From NCBI RefSeq assembly GCF_009905375.1, contig NC_133650.1:299459957-299523956 (forward strand): 64,000 nt of DNA, read 5' to 3'. Below the pieces are notes generated by a model. It searched no databases. It saw only the letters and a program-made list of their open reading frames with translations, and was not told the origin of the DNA. Positions 48,645 through 58,699 of the stretch are shown here, in pieces. The position numbers were made by a program, and so were the translations under genes. Source of the stretch: Apium graveolens (taxonomy: Eukaryota; Streptophyta; Magnoliopsida; Apiales; Apiaceae). Each line of letters starts with the position of its first letter. Position 1 is the first letter of the stretch.

Positions 48645-51600
48645 TTAAGCAGATTTAGAGAAAGAACCTGAAATCATTCCAAGTTCATTTACCAATTTTG
48701 TAAAGGTAGCTTCACACAGTGGTTTTGTGAAGATATCTGCTACTTGTTGATCTGTGGGAACAAAATGCAATTCCACTGTACCTTCATCCACATGTTCCCT
48801 GATGAAATGGTACCTGATGCTGATGTGCTTTGTCATAGAGTGTTGAACTGGATTACCTGTCATAGCAATAGCACTTTGATTATCACAGTAAATAGGGATT
48901 TTGAAATATGTTAACCCATAATCCAGTAACTGATTCTTCATCCAAAGAATCTGTGCACAGCAGCTTCCTGCAGCAATATACTCTGCTTCTGCAGTTGATG
49001 TGGAAATTGACTTTTGTTTCTTGCTATACCAAGAAACCAACCTGCCTCCAAGAAATTGGCAGCTACCACTTGTGCTTTTCCTGTCAATTTTGCAACCTGC
49101 AAAATCTGCATCTGAGTAACCTATTAATTTAAAATCTGATTCTCTAGGATACCATAATCCTAGATCAGCTGTTCCTTTAAGATACTTAAAGATTCTTTTT
49201 ACAGCTGTTAAGTGAGGTTCTCTTGGATCTGCTTGAAATCTTGCACAAAGACAGGTAGCAAACATGATATCTGGTCTACTAGCAGTTAGATAGAGAAGTG
49301 AGCCAATCATACCTCTGTAATCAGTAATATCTACTGAATTACCAGTATCCTTATCCAGTTTTGTTGCAGTGGCCATGGGAGTGGATGCACTTGAACAGTC
49401 TTGCATTCCAAATTTCTTCAGCAAGTTTCTGGTGTACTTAGATTGACAAATAAAAGTTCCTTCTTCACTCTGCTTGACTTGAAGGCCCAGAAAATAACTA
49501 AGTTCTCCCATCATACTCATCTGATATCTTGACTGCATTAGGTTGGCAAACTTTTTGCAAAGTTTGTCATTTAGAGACCCAAAAATAATATCATCAACAA
49601 AAATCTGAATCAAAAGTAAGTCCTTGCCATGGTTGAGATAGAACAGTGTTTTGTCAATAGTTCCTCTGTTGAATCCACTTTCCAGAAGAAACTGAGCTAA
49701 AGTCTCATACCATGCTCTAGGAGCTTGCTTAAGTCCATAAAGTGCTTTATCAAGCATGTAGACATAATCTGGATGTTTGGAATCTACAAAGCCTGGAGGT
49801 TGTCCAACATATACTTCCTCTTCCAATTCTCCATTGAGAAAAGCACTTTTCACATCCATTTGAAAGACAGTAAACTTTTTGTGAGCAGCATAAGCCATGA
49901 ATATCCTTATGGCTTCTAACCTAGCAACTGGCGCAAATGTTTCATCATAGTCAATTCCCTCCTGTTGAGAATATCCTTTTGCAACCAGCCTTGCCTTGTT
50001 CCTTACAATTATGCCATCACTGTCAGTTTTGTTTCTGAATACCCACTTTGTACCAACAACCGATCTATTCTTAGGTCTTGGCACTAAGGTCCAGACTTTG
50101 TTTCTTTCAAATTCATTCAACTCTTCCTGCATTACTTGCACCCAATCAGCATCTTGAAGAGCTTCTTCCACTTTCTTTGGCTCAGACTGAGAGAGAAAAG
50201 AATTGTAAAGACATTCATTCGAAGTACCTGTTCTAGTTCTGACACCTGCCTCAGGATTTCCAATTATCAAATCAGGTGTATGTGATTTTGTCCACTTCCT
50301 TGCAGATGGAAGATTTTCTCTAGAACTGGATGCTCCCCCATGATTCATGCTGTCTTCGGTTTCATTTTCTGATGCTCCCCCTGAAACTATGCTCTCTGAG
50401 TTGGATCCTTCAGTATTTAGATTTTCAGTACTGTCAGTACTTGGCTTATCAGAACTTGACGAATCAGAATTTGAAGAGCCAGATGTATGTTCTGATGCTT
50501 CTTGAGATGTGATAATATCTTGAGTATGCTCCCCCTGCATTGGTGCATCTTCCTTTGACGTAGTCACCACAGTTTCAATAACATCAGAGTTTAATCCATC
50601 AGAATTTACAGTATCAGGTCTTAGACTGTCAGGACTTGAGGTATCAGAATATGAATCTTCATTTTCAAATCTCAGCTGATCATGATCAATGCAATCTTCA
50701 AGTCCAGTGATCTTCTTGTCATCAAAAGAGACATTGATAGATTCCATGACCACTTTTGTTCTCAAATTATAGACTCTGAAGGCTTTTGTAGAAAGTGGAT
50801 ATCCAACAAAGATTCCCTCATCAGCTTTTAGATCAAACTTGGATAGCTGTTCAGGATGAGTCTTGAGAACAAAACACTTACATCCAAATACATGAAAGTA
50901 TTTGAGATTTGGCTTCTTGTTCTTCACCATCTCATATGGTGTTTTTCCATGCTTGTTAATGAGTGTTGCATTTTGAGTAAAACAAGCAGTCTGCACAGCT
51001 TCAGCCCAGAAATAGGTTGGAAGCTTTGCTTCTTCAAGCATTGTTCGTGCAGCTTCAATGAGAGTTCTATTCTTCCTTTCAACAACTCCATTTTGCTGTG
51101 GAGTTCCAGGAGCAGAAAATTCCTGCTTTATTCCATGATTTTTGCAGAACTCTTCCATTATCAGATTCTTGAATTCAGTGCCATTATCACTACTCAAAAT
51201 TTTCACAGAATCTTTGATCAATTTATCCAGATGTTTGACATGATCAATCAGGATAGATGCAGTTTCACTTTTTGTGTGCAAGAAATACACCCATGTGTAT
51301 CTGGTGAACTCATCTACTATGACCAACGCATATTTCTTCTTTGCAATAGACATGACATTCACTGGACCAAATAGATCAACATGAAGCAGATAATAAGGCT
51401 CAAGAATTGATGATTCAGTCTTGCTCTTGAACGAAGATTTTCTTTGTTTAGCCTTCTGACATGAGTCACAAAGACCATCAGGAACAAACACTGATTTTGG
51501 CAGTCCTCTCACAAGATCTTTCTTGATCAGTTCATTTATCTTGTTGAAGTTTAAATGAGAGAGTTTCTTGTGCCAATTCCAGCTTTCTTCAGTTGAGGCT

Positions 51601-51995
51601 CTACTTACTAAACAGATTGCAGAACCATCAGAACTTGTTGAAAGCTTAGCTTCATAAATGTTACCACGCCTGAATCCCTTCAGAACAATTTTTTCTTTAG
51701 ATTTGCTAACTATTTCACAATATTCTGCAAAGAAATCAACATGATAACCTCTGTCACAGATTTGACTTATACTCAGTAAGTTGTGTTTAAGTCCTGAGAC
51801 CAGAGCTACATCTTTAATGATGACATTCCCAAGATTGATATTGCCATATCCCAAAGTTTTTCCAATGTTGCCATCTCCATAAGAAACACTTGGGCCAGCT
51901 TTCTCCATAAAGTCTGATAGCAGGGCCTTATTTCCAGTCATATGTCCTGAACATCCACTGTCCAGAACTAAAATATTTTTCCTGTTGCCCTGCAA
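48645..51995 (-). CDS. Element H pol polyprotein, open
   Basis: One open frame of 1116 codons counted from the TTG at 51995. There is no ATG at its start, so it must be made with Gag or from a processed RNA. Protease D12-S13-G14 (LDSGCSG) comes first. Integrase zinc ligands lie around WHKKLSHLN and CDSCQKAK, with the catalytic triad D207, D270 and E306 (35 residues between the last two). A Ser/Asp-rich linker runs from about 420 to 560. RT covers about 615-890 with [17 protein letters not shown] and FVDD at 799-802. RNase H has D962, E1003 and D1038 and ends GSFSKSA. The RT site is FVDD where G and A have YVDD, a possible weakening change. All other key residues are present. Confidence 0.95.
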   Translation of the reverse strand: MQGNRKNILVLDSGCSGHMTGNKALLSDFMEKAGPSVSYGDGNIGKTLGYGNINLGNVIIKDVALVSGLKHNLLSISQICDRGYHVDFFAEYCEIVSKSKEKIVLKGFRRGNIYEAKLSTSSDGSAICLVSRASTEESWNWHKKLSHLNFNKINELIKKDLVRGLPKSVFVPDGLCDSCQKAKQRKSSFKSKTESSILEPYYLLHVDLFGPVNVMSIAKKKYALVIVDEFTRYTWVYFLHTKSETASILIDHVKHLDKLIKDSVKILSSDNGTEFKNLIMEEFCKNHGIKQEFSAPGTPQQNGVVERKNRTLIEAARTMLEEAKLPTYFWAEAVQTACFTQNATLINKHGKTPYEMVKNKKPNLKYFHVFGCKCFVLKTHPEQLSKFDLKADEGIFVGYPLSTKAFRVYNLRTKVVMESINVSFDDKKITGLEDCIDHDQLRFENEDSYSDTSSPDSLRPDTVNSDGLNSDVIETVVTTSKEDAPMQGEHTQDIITSQEASEHTSGSSNSDSSSSDKPSTDSTENLNTEGSNSESIVSGGASENETEDSMNHGGASSSRENLPSARKWTKSHTPDLIIGNPEAGVRTRTGTSNECLYNSFLSQSEPKKVEEALQDADWVQVMQEELNEFERNKVWTLVPRPKNRSVVGTKWVFRNKTDSDGIIVRNKARLVAKGYSQQEGIDYDETFAPVARLEAIRIFMAYAAHKKFTVFQMDVKSAFLNGELEEEVYVGQPPGFVDSKHPDYVYMLDKALYGLKQAPRAWYETLAQFLLESGFNRGTIDKTLFYLNHGKDLLLIQIFVDDIIFGSLNDKLCKKFANLMQSRYQMSMMGELSYFLGLQVKQSEEGTFICQSKYTRNLLKKFGMQDCSSASTPMATATKLDKDTGNSVDITDYRGMIGSLLYLTASRPDIMFATCLCARFQADPREPHLTAVKRIFKYLKGTADLGLWYPRESDFKLIGYSDADFAGCKIDRKSTSGSCQFLGGRLVSWYSKKQKSISTSTAEAEYIAAGSCCAQILWMKNQLLDYGLTYFKIPIYCDNQSAIAMTGNPVQHSMTKHISIRYHFIREHVDEGTVELHFVPTDQQVADIFTKPLCEATFTKLVNELGMISGSFSKSA

Positions 51996-52007
51996 TCAAA
52001 AAGACCA

Positions 52008-54344
52008 CTAATTATTAGTTTTAAGGACCCAGACTTGCTTGGATCCTTTGGCCTTTTTAGATTTGTTAACATTTGCAGCGGATTTAGCATCAGATTTTAT
52101 GTTAACAGTTTTCTCATCAGAACTTATACTACCAGACTTTGAATCAGAACTTACACTAGAAGGAACAACAGAAACTTTCTTTAAAGAAGGTTTTATTTGA
52201 TAATAATCATAGTACAAACTATGATATTCCTTACAAGTATAAATGGAATGCCATAAACTACCACAATGAAAACAAGGATTTTGTGGTTTGTATCTAACAG
52301 ACTGACTCTTAACTCCTGATTTTGAAGATAAGGAGTTAATATTCTTATTTTTCCTGCAAAAAGAAGCCAGATGGTTAGAACTTCCACAGTTATGACACGC
52401 TTTCCTAGGAGCATCAGGAACAGATTTATAGTTATTGCTTTTATTCACACCTTCCTTTCCATTCCTGTTTTTCCTAGGTGATTTTACCTTGTTTGCATTC
52501 TTAACATCTTTCAGCTTATGCTTAAGCTGCTTTTTTGTCATTAAGCCTATGTTAACTTCAGCTGTCTTTTCCTGTTTTAGTTTGTCAGAAGCTAATTCCT
52601 TTTTAACTTCTGATTTCTCATTTTCAGATTTTTCAGTTACAAACTTAACAGGTTTTAACTTCGGCTTTTGCTTATCAACAGGCTTAATTTCTACAGTTCC
52701 TTTTTCATTTTTATTTTCTCCATAACCTAAGCCCTCTTTCCAGTTTCCACTGCTTAGCAAATTTTGAGTTGTTTTGCCAGAGTTAGTCCAAGTTCTGATA
52801 ATCTCTCTCTCCTTTTCTAACTCAGTTTTTAGAGATTCATTCATTTTTAGCACTTCATCCCTAACATAAAAAGCATCATCTCTATCCTGCTGAGTTTGAT
52901 GAAACATGACTAACTCTTTTTCTAAGAAATCATTTCTTTTCCTAAAAGCAAGATTTTCAGAAGTTAATCTTTCACATGTTAAAGTTTGATCTCTATAACT
53001 AACAAACATGGTTTTAAGATATCTTCTCAACTCATTAATATCATCAGTATGAAAAGCATAAGTAGTCTGAGGTACCTTTGTTTCAGCAGCTTCAGAACTG
53101 CTCTCAGAACTTGATTTATCAGCATTTGCCATCAATGCATAGTTCTCCTCACTTTCAGAGTCTGAGGTGTCTGTCCAGCTTTTCTGCTTTGTGACAAGAG
53201 CTTTGCCTTTGTCACTCTTGGTCTTCTTGCAATCAGGAGATATGTGGCCTTTCTCACCACAATTATAACATTTAACATTAGCGTAATCTCCTCTGTCAGA
53301 CTTTCCTCCTCTTCCTTCAGATCTTCTGAAATTCTTCTTATCAGAACTTATGCCTTTCCTGGAAAACTTCTTTCCCTTCCTGAACTTCCTGTATGCAATC
53401 TTTGTGATTCCTTTCACCATAAGAGCACACAGCTTCATCATCTCCTCATCAGCATCAGTTTCAGGCAAGCTTTCAGAATCTGAGTCATCATCACTCTCAG
53501 AACTTGATGACTCAGTATCAGACTTTATGATAAGAGCTTTACCCTTGTCTTTCTTTGAGGAAGGTGGTTTGGGAGATTCCTCTTCAGCCTTGAGAGCAAC
53601 TGTCCTTGACTTTCCTCCTTTCCTCTTGCTTCTTTGTTCCATCTCAAGTTCATGAGTCTTGAGCATTCCATAGATTTCATCAAGAGTTGTTTCATCAAGA
53701 TTGTAGTTGTCTCTTATTGTTGTTGCCTTCAAATCCCAACATTCAGGAAGAGCTAACAGGAATTTAAGGTTTGTATCTTCAAGATCATACTCCTTATTAA
53801 CCAATGACAAGTCATTCAAGAGTTTGACAAATCTATCATATACATCAGTCAATGACTCATTAGTCCTAGAGTCAAAGTGTTCATACTCTTGAGTGAGTAT
53901 TGTCTTCATGTTCTTCTTAACTGTTTCAGTTCCTTGACACCTTGTCTCCAGTGCATCCCATATCTCCTTAGCAGTCTTACAGTTGATTACCCTGTTTGAC
54001 ATTACATTATCAATGGCACTATGCAATAAGTGTCGTACCTTGGCATCCTTAGCAATAGATGTTATATCTTCAGCAGTGTAATCACTCTTTTCCTTTGGTA
54101 CGGTCTTTGCTGCTTCACCTGCAACTACAACAGCGAGCTTGGTAGGTTTGTGAGGCCCTTCCTTGATTCTATCAAGGTATTCTGGATCTGTTGCTTCCAG
54201 AAACATGGTCATCCTTACCTTCCATATGGGATATTCAGATGGTCTCAATATGGGAACTCTGATAGTCTCATATCGACTCTGAGTTGATGTCTTTGATGAT
54301 TCCTCAGTTTTGGTAGGCTTAGTTGGAGTTTCTGTGTCAGACAT
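52008..54344 (-). CDS. Element H Gag, open (778 residues)
   Basis: The start is the ATG at 54344 (MSDTETPTKPTK), 40 bp inside the PBS and shared with A and G. The open frame extends up to the PBS, but without an ATG. The copia Gag domain spans about 20-240 (WKVRMTMFLEATDPEY, WDALETRCQG). CCHC knuckles lie at about 359-372 (CYNCGEKGHISPDC), 650-663 (CHNCGSSNHLASFC) and 691-704 (CFHCGSLWHSIYTC). A coiled-coil-like stretch (about 430-510) and GKTTQN near 523-528 lie between them. Gag builds cytoplasmic particles and binds the RNA. The length is about double that of ordinary copia Gags, as in other Sireviruses. It ends in TAG with an in-frame TGA nine bases later. Confidence 0.95.
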   Translation of the reverse strand: MSDTETPTKPTKTEESSKTSTQSRYETIRVPILRPSEYPIWKVRMTMFLEATDPEYLDRIKEGPHKPTKLAVVVAGEAAKTVPKEKSDYTAEDITSIAKDAKVRHLLHSAIDNVMSNRVINCKTAKEIWDALETRCQGTETVKKNMKTILTQEYEHFDSRTNESLTDVYDRFVKLLNDLSLVNKEYDLEDTNLKFLLALPECWDLKATTIRDNYNLDETTLDEIYGMLKTHELEMEQRSKRKGGKSRTVALKAEEESPKPPSSKKDKGKALIIKSDTESSSSESDDDSDSESLPETDADEEMMKLCALMVKGITKIAYRKFRKGKKFSRKGISSDKKNFRRSEGRGGKSDRGDYANVKCYNCGEKGHISPDCKKTKSDKGKALVTKQKSWTDTSDSESEENYALMANADKSSSESSSEAAETKVPQTTYAFHTDDINELRRYLKTMFVSYRDQTLTCERLTSENLAFRKRNDFLEKELVMFHQTQQDRDDAFYVRDEVLKMNESLKTELEKEREIIRTWTNSGKTTQNLLSSGNWKEGLGYGENKNEKGTVEIKPVDKQKPKLKPVKFVTEKSENEKSEVKKELASDKLKQEKTAEVNIGLMTKKQLKHKLKDVKNANKVKSPRKNRNGKEGVNKSNNYKSVPDAPRKACHNCGSSNHLASFCRKNKNINSLSSKSGVKSQSVRYKPQNPCFHCGSLWHSIYTCKEYHSLYYDYYQIKPSLKKVSVVPSSVSSDSKSGSISSDEKTVNIKSDAKSAANVNKSKKAKGSKQVWVLKTNN

Positions 54345-54384
54345 GATTGTGTTTGGATCTTTAACTGTATGTGTGTTAACAGAA

Positions 54385-54397
54385 GGCTCTGATACCA
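54385..54397 (-). other. Element H primer binding site
   Basis: Minus strand TGGTATCAGAGCC, two bases from the LTR, complementary to initiator methionine tRNA. Confidence 0.93.
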
Positions 54398-54399
54398 CT

Positions 54400-55012
54400 T
54401 GTTAGGTCACACTTTCACTGTAGAGGGGGTGAATACAGTGTTTATTACAATCAAATCAAACTTCAAGAACTTATATAACAGAAAACAAACTTTATTGAAA
54501 CAATAAACTCTGTTACAATCTGGAACTGTTATCTCTCAGTGATGAACAAAATATCATGAGAGCTGCTAGGGTTACAGTAAATAATATTCTCGATAATGAT
54601 AACACTTATAGTGTAAACCCTATGTCTGTGTTTATATACTACACAGTTACAAGATAATCGCTAATTGATATGGAATATAATTCTGCTTCCTAATATATAT
54701 CAATCAGATATCTTCTATTCCAAGTATTCCATTCTTCACGGAATTCCTTCTTCATGCATATCTCTTCTTATGTTTATCTTGATCTTCTTAACTTTAATCA
54801 GCTACTGTCCTTATCTGATCGTCCTTCAGCACTTAAGTTCTGATATCTATCTCCTGATGCTTATCTCCTGATAACATAAGTACTGATATCCCTTAAGTTC
54901 TGTCGTCCAGTATAAGTACTGATCAGTTAAGTACTGATTTGTTCTGTTCAAATAAGATCTGAAATCTAAACATAAAACATATTAGCCATGACATTATCAA
55001 ATATATCTAACA
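54400..55012 (-). repeat. Element H 5' LTR with promoter
   Basis: 613 bp. On the minus strand TATATAAACACAGACATAGG lies at about 54622-54643 and is followed by the AAACCCTA/TAGGGTTT word, then the U5 region and PBS. This is the likely transcription start region of H. Confidence 0.94.
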
Positions 55013-57057
55013 GACTGACTCTTAACTCCTGATTTTGAAGGTAAGGAGTTAATATTCTTATTCTTCCTGCAAAAAGAAGCCAGATGGTTAGAACTTCCAC
55101 AGTTATGACATGTTTTCCTAGGAGCATCAGGAACAGGTTTATAATCATTGCTTTTATTCACACCTTCCTTTCCATTCCTATTTTTCCTAGGTGATTTTAC
55201 CTTGTTTGCATTCTTGACATCTTTCAGCTTATGCTTAAGCTGCTTCTTTGTCATTAAGTCTATGTTCACTTCAGCTGTCTTTTCCTGTTTTAGTTTGTCA
55301 GAATTTAATTCCTCTTTATCTTCTGATTTCTCATTTTCAGACTTTACAGTTACAAACTTAATAGGTTTAAACTTTGGCTTTTGCTCAACAACAGGCTTAA
55401 TTTCTTCAGTTCCTTTATCATTCTTATCTTCTCCATAACCTAAGCCCTCTTTCCAGTTTCCACTACTTAGCAAATTTTGAGTTGTTTTGCCAGAGTTAGT
55501 CCAAGTCCTGATAATCTCTCTTTCCTTTTCTAACTCAGTTTTTAGAGATTCATTTAATTTTAGCACTTCATTCCTAACATAAAAAGCATCATCTCTATCC
55601 TTCTGAGTTTGATGGAACATGACTAACTCTTTTTCTAAGAAATCATTCCTTTTCTTAAATGCAAGATTTTCAGAAGTTAATCTTTCATATGTTAAAGTTT
55701 GGTCTCTATAGCTAACAAACATGGTTTTAAGATATCTTCTCAACTCATTAATATCATCAGTATGAAAAGCATAAGTAGTCTGAGGTACCTTTGTTTCAGC
55801 AGCTTCAGAACTGCTCTCAGCACTTTCTTTATCAGCATTTACCATCAATGCATAGTTCTCCTCACTTTCAGAGTCTGAGGTGTCTGTCCAGCTTTTCTGC
55901 TTTGTGACAAGAGCCTTGCCTCTGTCACCCTTTACCTTCTTGCAGTCAGGAGATATGTGGCCTTTCTCACCATAGTTATAGTATTTAACATTGGTGTAAT
56001 CTCCTCTGTCAGACTTTCCCCCTCTGCCTTCAGATCTTCTGAAATTCTTCTTATCAGAACTTATGCTTTTCCTGGAAAACTTCTTTCCCTTCCTGAACTT
56101 CCTGTATGCAATCTTTGTGATTCCTTTCACCATAAGAGCACACAGCTTCATCATATCCTCATCAGCATCAGTCTCAGGCAAGCTTTCAGAATATGAGTCA
56201 TCATCACTCTCAGAACTTGATGACTCAGTATCAGACTTTATGAAAAGAGCTTTACCCTTGTCTTTCTTTGAGGAAGCTGCTTTGGGGAATTCTTCTTCAG
56301 CCTTAAGAGCAACTGTCCTTGACTTTCCTCATTTCCTCTTGCTTCTTTGTTCCATCTCCAGCTCATGAGTCTTGAGCATTCCATAGATTTCGTCAAGAGT
56401 TGTTTCATCAAGATTGTAGTTGTCTCTTATTGTCGTTGCCTTCAAATCCCAGCATTCAGGAAGAGCTAACAGGAACTTAAGGTTTGAATCTTCAAGATCA
56501 TACTCTTTATCAACCAATGATAAATCATTCAAAAGTTTGACAAATCTATCATATAAATCATTCAATGACTCATTAGTCTTTGAGTCAAAGTGTTCATACT
56601 CTTGAGTGAGTATTGTCTTCCTGTTCTTCTTAATTGTGTCAGTTCCCTGACACCTTGTTTCCAGAGCATCCCATATCTCCTTAGCAGTCTTGCAGTTGAT
56701 TACCCTGTTTGACATTACATTATCAATGACACTATGCAGTAAGTGTCGTACTTTAGCATCCTTAGCAATTGATGCTATGTCCTCAGCAGTATAATCACTC
56801 TTCTCCTTTGGTACGGTCTTTGCTGCTTCACCTGCAACTGCAACAGCGAGTTTGGTTGGTTTGTGAGGACCTTCCTTGATTCTATCCAGGTATTCTGGAT
56901 CTGTTGCTTCCAGGAACATGGTCATCCTTACCTTCCATATGGGATATTCAGATGGTCTCAGTATGGGGACTCTGATGGTCTCATACCGACTCTGAATTTG
57001 TGTCTTTGGTGGTTCCTCAGTTGTGGTAGACTTAGTTGGAGTTTCTGTGTCCGACAT
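55013..57057 (-). pseudogene. Element G gag, 5' part, one stop
   Basis: The ATG at 57057 (MSDTETPTKSTTT) begins the same Gag as in H. A TGA at 56329-56331 replaces GGA in the segment after EQRSKRK, and the frame is otherwise in register to the insertion of H at 55013. The first knuckle is damaged: it reads YYNYGEKGHISPDC, with both leading Cys changed to Tyr. Knuckle 2 (CHNCGSSNHLASFC) is intact and knuckle 3 lies on the other side of H. The protein cannot be made whole. Confidence 0.92.
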
Positions 57058-57098
57058 GATTGTGTTTGGATCTTTAACTGTATGTAAGTTAACAGATA

Positions 57099-57111
57099 GG
57101 CTCTGATACCA
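57099..57111 (-). other. Element G primer binding site
   Basis: Minus strand TGGTATCAGAGCC next to the 5' LTR. Confidence 0.93.
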
Positions 57112-57113
57112 AT

Positions 57114-57728
57114 TGTTAGATCACACACACACTGTAGAGGGGGTGAATACAGTGTATAGTACACTTAAATCGAACTTTAAGAACTTAAGTAACAGAAAAC
57201 AAACTTTATTGAAACAATAAACTCTGTTACAGTATGGAACTGTTACCTCTCAGTGATGAACAAATATAACGAGAGCTGCTAGGGTTACAATGAATAATCT
57301 TTTCTAATAATGATAACACTTATAGTGTAAACCCTATGTCTGTGTTTATATACTACACAGTTACAAGATAATCGCTAATTGATATGGAATACAATTCTGC
57401 TTCCTAAAATATGTCAATCAGATATCTTTTCTTCCAAGTATTCCATTCTTCACGGAATTCCTTCTTCATGCATATCTCTTCTTATGTTTATCTCGATCTT
57501 CTTTCCTTTAATCAGCTACTGTCCTTATCTGATTGTCCTTCAGCACTTAAGTTCTGATATCTATCTTCTGATGATTATCTCCTGATAATATAAGTACTGA
57601 TATCCTTAAGTCCTGACTTCCAGTATAAGTACTGATCAACAGTTAAGTACTGATTTATCCTGTTCACGTAAGATTTGAAAGCTAAACATAAAACATATTA
57701 GTCATGACATTATCAAATATATCTAACA
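57114..57728 (-). repeat. Element G 5' LTR with promoter
   Basis: 615 bp, equal in length to the 3' copy. TATATAAACAC (minus) lies near 57342-57353 with TAGGGTTT beside it. The left end reads TGTTAGATC where the 3' copy reads TGTTAGGTC. Confidence 0.95.
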
Positions 57729-58285
57729 ATCTTGGACTATTTTTCCCCAACAATTCAAGATCACGGATAATTGGATATGCAGATGTTGGATACATGTCAG
57801 ATCCTCATTTTGGGTGATCACAAACATGTTACCTATTTACATATTGTGATACTGCTATCTCTTGAAAGTGTACAAAACAGACTATGGATGCAACTTCATC
57901 AAACCACGCAGAGTTACTAGCAATTTATGAAGCAAGCAGAGAATGTATTTGGCTAAGGTCGGCCATTCAACATATTCGAGAATCATGTGGATTATCAAGT
58001 ATTTCAAACAGTCCTACAGTTTTATTCGAGGATAACTCGGTCTGCATCAAACAACTTAAGGAAGGATATATTAAAGGGGATCAAACAAAATACATATTGC
58101 CAAAATTCTTCTAAACTCATGAACTTCAAGAAAATGGTGATATTGATGTTCAACAAGTTTGCTCATGCGATAATCTGGCGGATATACTTACAAAGTCACT
58201 ACCTACATCAACATTTGAGAAGCTGAGAAATAATATGGGTATGCAGAGGTTAAAAAATTTGCTACATCAAAATGTCAAAATGTGA
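57729..58285 (+). pseudogene. Element F pol part 3: RNase H
   Basis: Resumes after G. Acidic residues lie in GYADVGY, SNHAELLAIYEAS and LFEDNSVCI. Stops follow YADVGYMSDPHFG, and others are near 57860 and 58112. The tail DNLADILTKSLPTSTFEKL is the usual copia C-terminus, ending at about 58285. Between here and the PPT lies about 115 bp of non-coding DNA. Confidence 0.88.
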
Positions 58286-58400
58286 GTCATTTTATTCAGG
58301 GGGCTGTACTCCTTTTCCTTCGTCAAGGTTTTTATCCCACTAGATTTTCTTTGCAAGGTTTTAACGAGGCAGTGAATCTTTGCAATAACTCGCATTTGAT

Positions 58401-58412
58401 AATCAGGGGGAG
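58401..58412 (+). other. Element F polypurine tract
   Basis: AATCAGGGGGAG directly before the 3' LTR. Confidence 0.85.
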
Positions 58413-58694
58413 TGTTAAAATATTTGAATAAAAGATAAAGTGATTGTCAAAGCGTATCAAGAAAGTTTCTCAAATCTTACCGAGGAAAACTTGTAAAGCT
58501 TATCGAGGAAGAATTGTAAAGCTTATTGAGAAAGATTTGAATAGCTTACTTAGTTACAATCAACTACTATAAATAACTCATTTAGCTAATGAAATGAAAC
58601 ACAACTTTCTCTTCATCTTCTATTCTTCTATACTTTCTCTACATTAAACATAACTAATATTTTCAATCAAGCTTTATAACAAAGGTTTATAACA
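58413..58694 (+). repeat. Element F 3' LTR (282 bp)
   Basis: Matches 25409-25711. Near its end TTTATAACA occurs twice, 13 bp apart. The second copy is followed by GAGGA, the same five bases that precede the 5' LTR, so the second copy is the true end. Confidence 0.92.
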
Positions 58695-58699
58695 GAGGA

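Larger units (their letters stand above)
41716..55012 (-). mobile_element. Element H: nearly intact Sirevirus, minus strand (13.3 kb)
   Basis: LTRs of 613 bp at 41716-42328 (3') and 54400-55012 (5') are flanked by GACTG (41711-41715 and 55013-55017). About eight differences between the LTRs by eye, near 1.3 percent, make it a recent insertion. Gag and pol are fully open. The env-position ORF has one stop. PBS and PPT are perfect. It lies inside gag of G, a member of the same family. Confidence 0.97.
31122..57728 (-). mobile_element. Element G: Sirevirus, minus strand, split by element H
   Basis: LTRs of 615 bp at 31122-31736 (3') and 57114-57728 (5') are flanked by ATCTT (31117-31121 and 57729-57733). 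About nine differences were counted between the LTRs by eye, roughly 1.5 percent. Order on the minus strand is LTR, PBS, gag, pol, spacer with small ORF, env-position ORF, PPT, LTR. The gag is split at GACTG by element H. Without H it would be about 13.3 kb. Confidence 0.96.
25409..58694 (+). mobile_element. Element F: old plus-strand Ty1/copia element hosting G, H and a MITE
   Basis: The LTRs at 25409-25711 and 58413-58694 are flanked by the same 5 bp, GAGGA (25404-25408 and 58695-58699). Interior pieces in order are PBS, gag, PR and IN, a hAT-type MITE, RT, then a 26.6-kb insertion (element G), RNase H and PPT. Without the insertions F would be about 5.8 kb, normal for a short-LTR copia element. 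Numerous stops show it is inactive. Confidence 0.94.

Noticed and set aside
54345..54398. Gag of H starting at the GTG at 54398
   Set aside because: That stretch contains the PBS and has no ATG; A and G share the ATG at the MSDTETP start.
58413..58681. LTR end of F at the first TTTATAACA
   Set aside because: It gives AAGGT as flank, not matching GAGGA; the next TTTATAACA at 58694 gives a perfect match.
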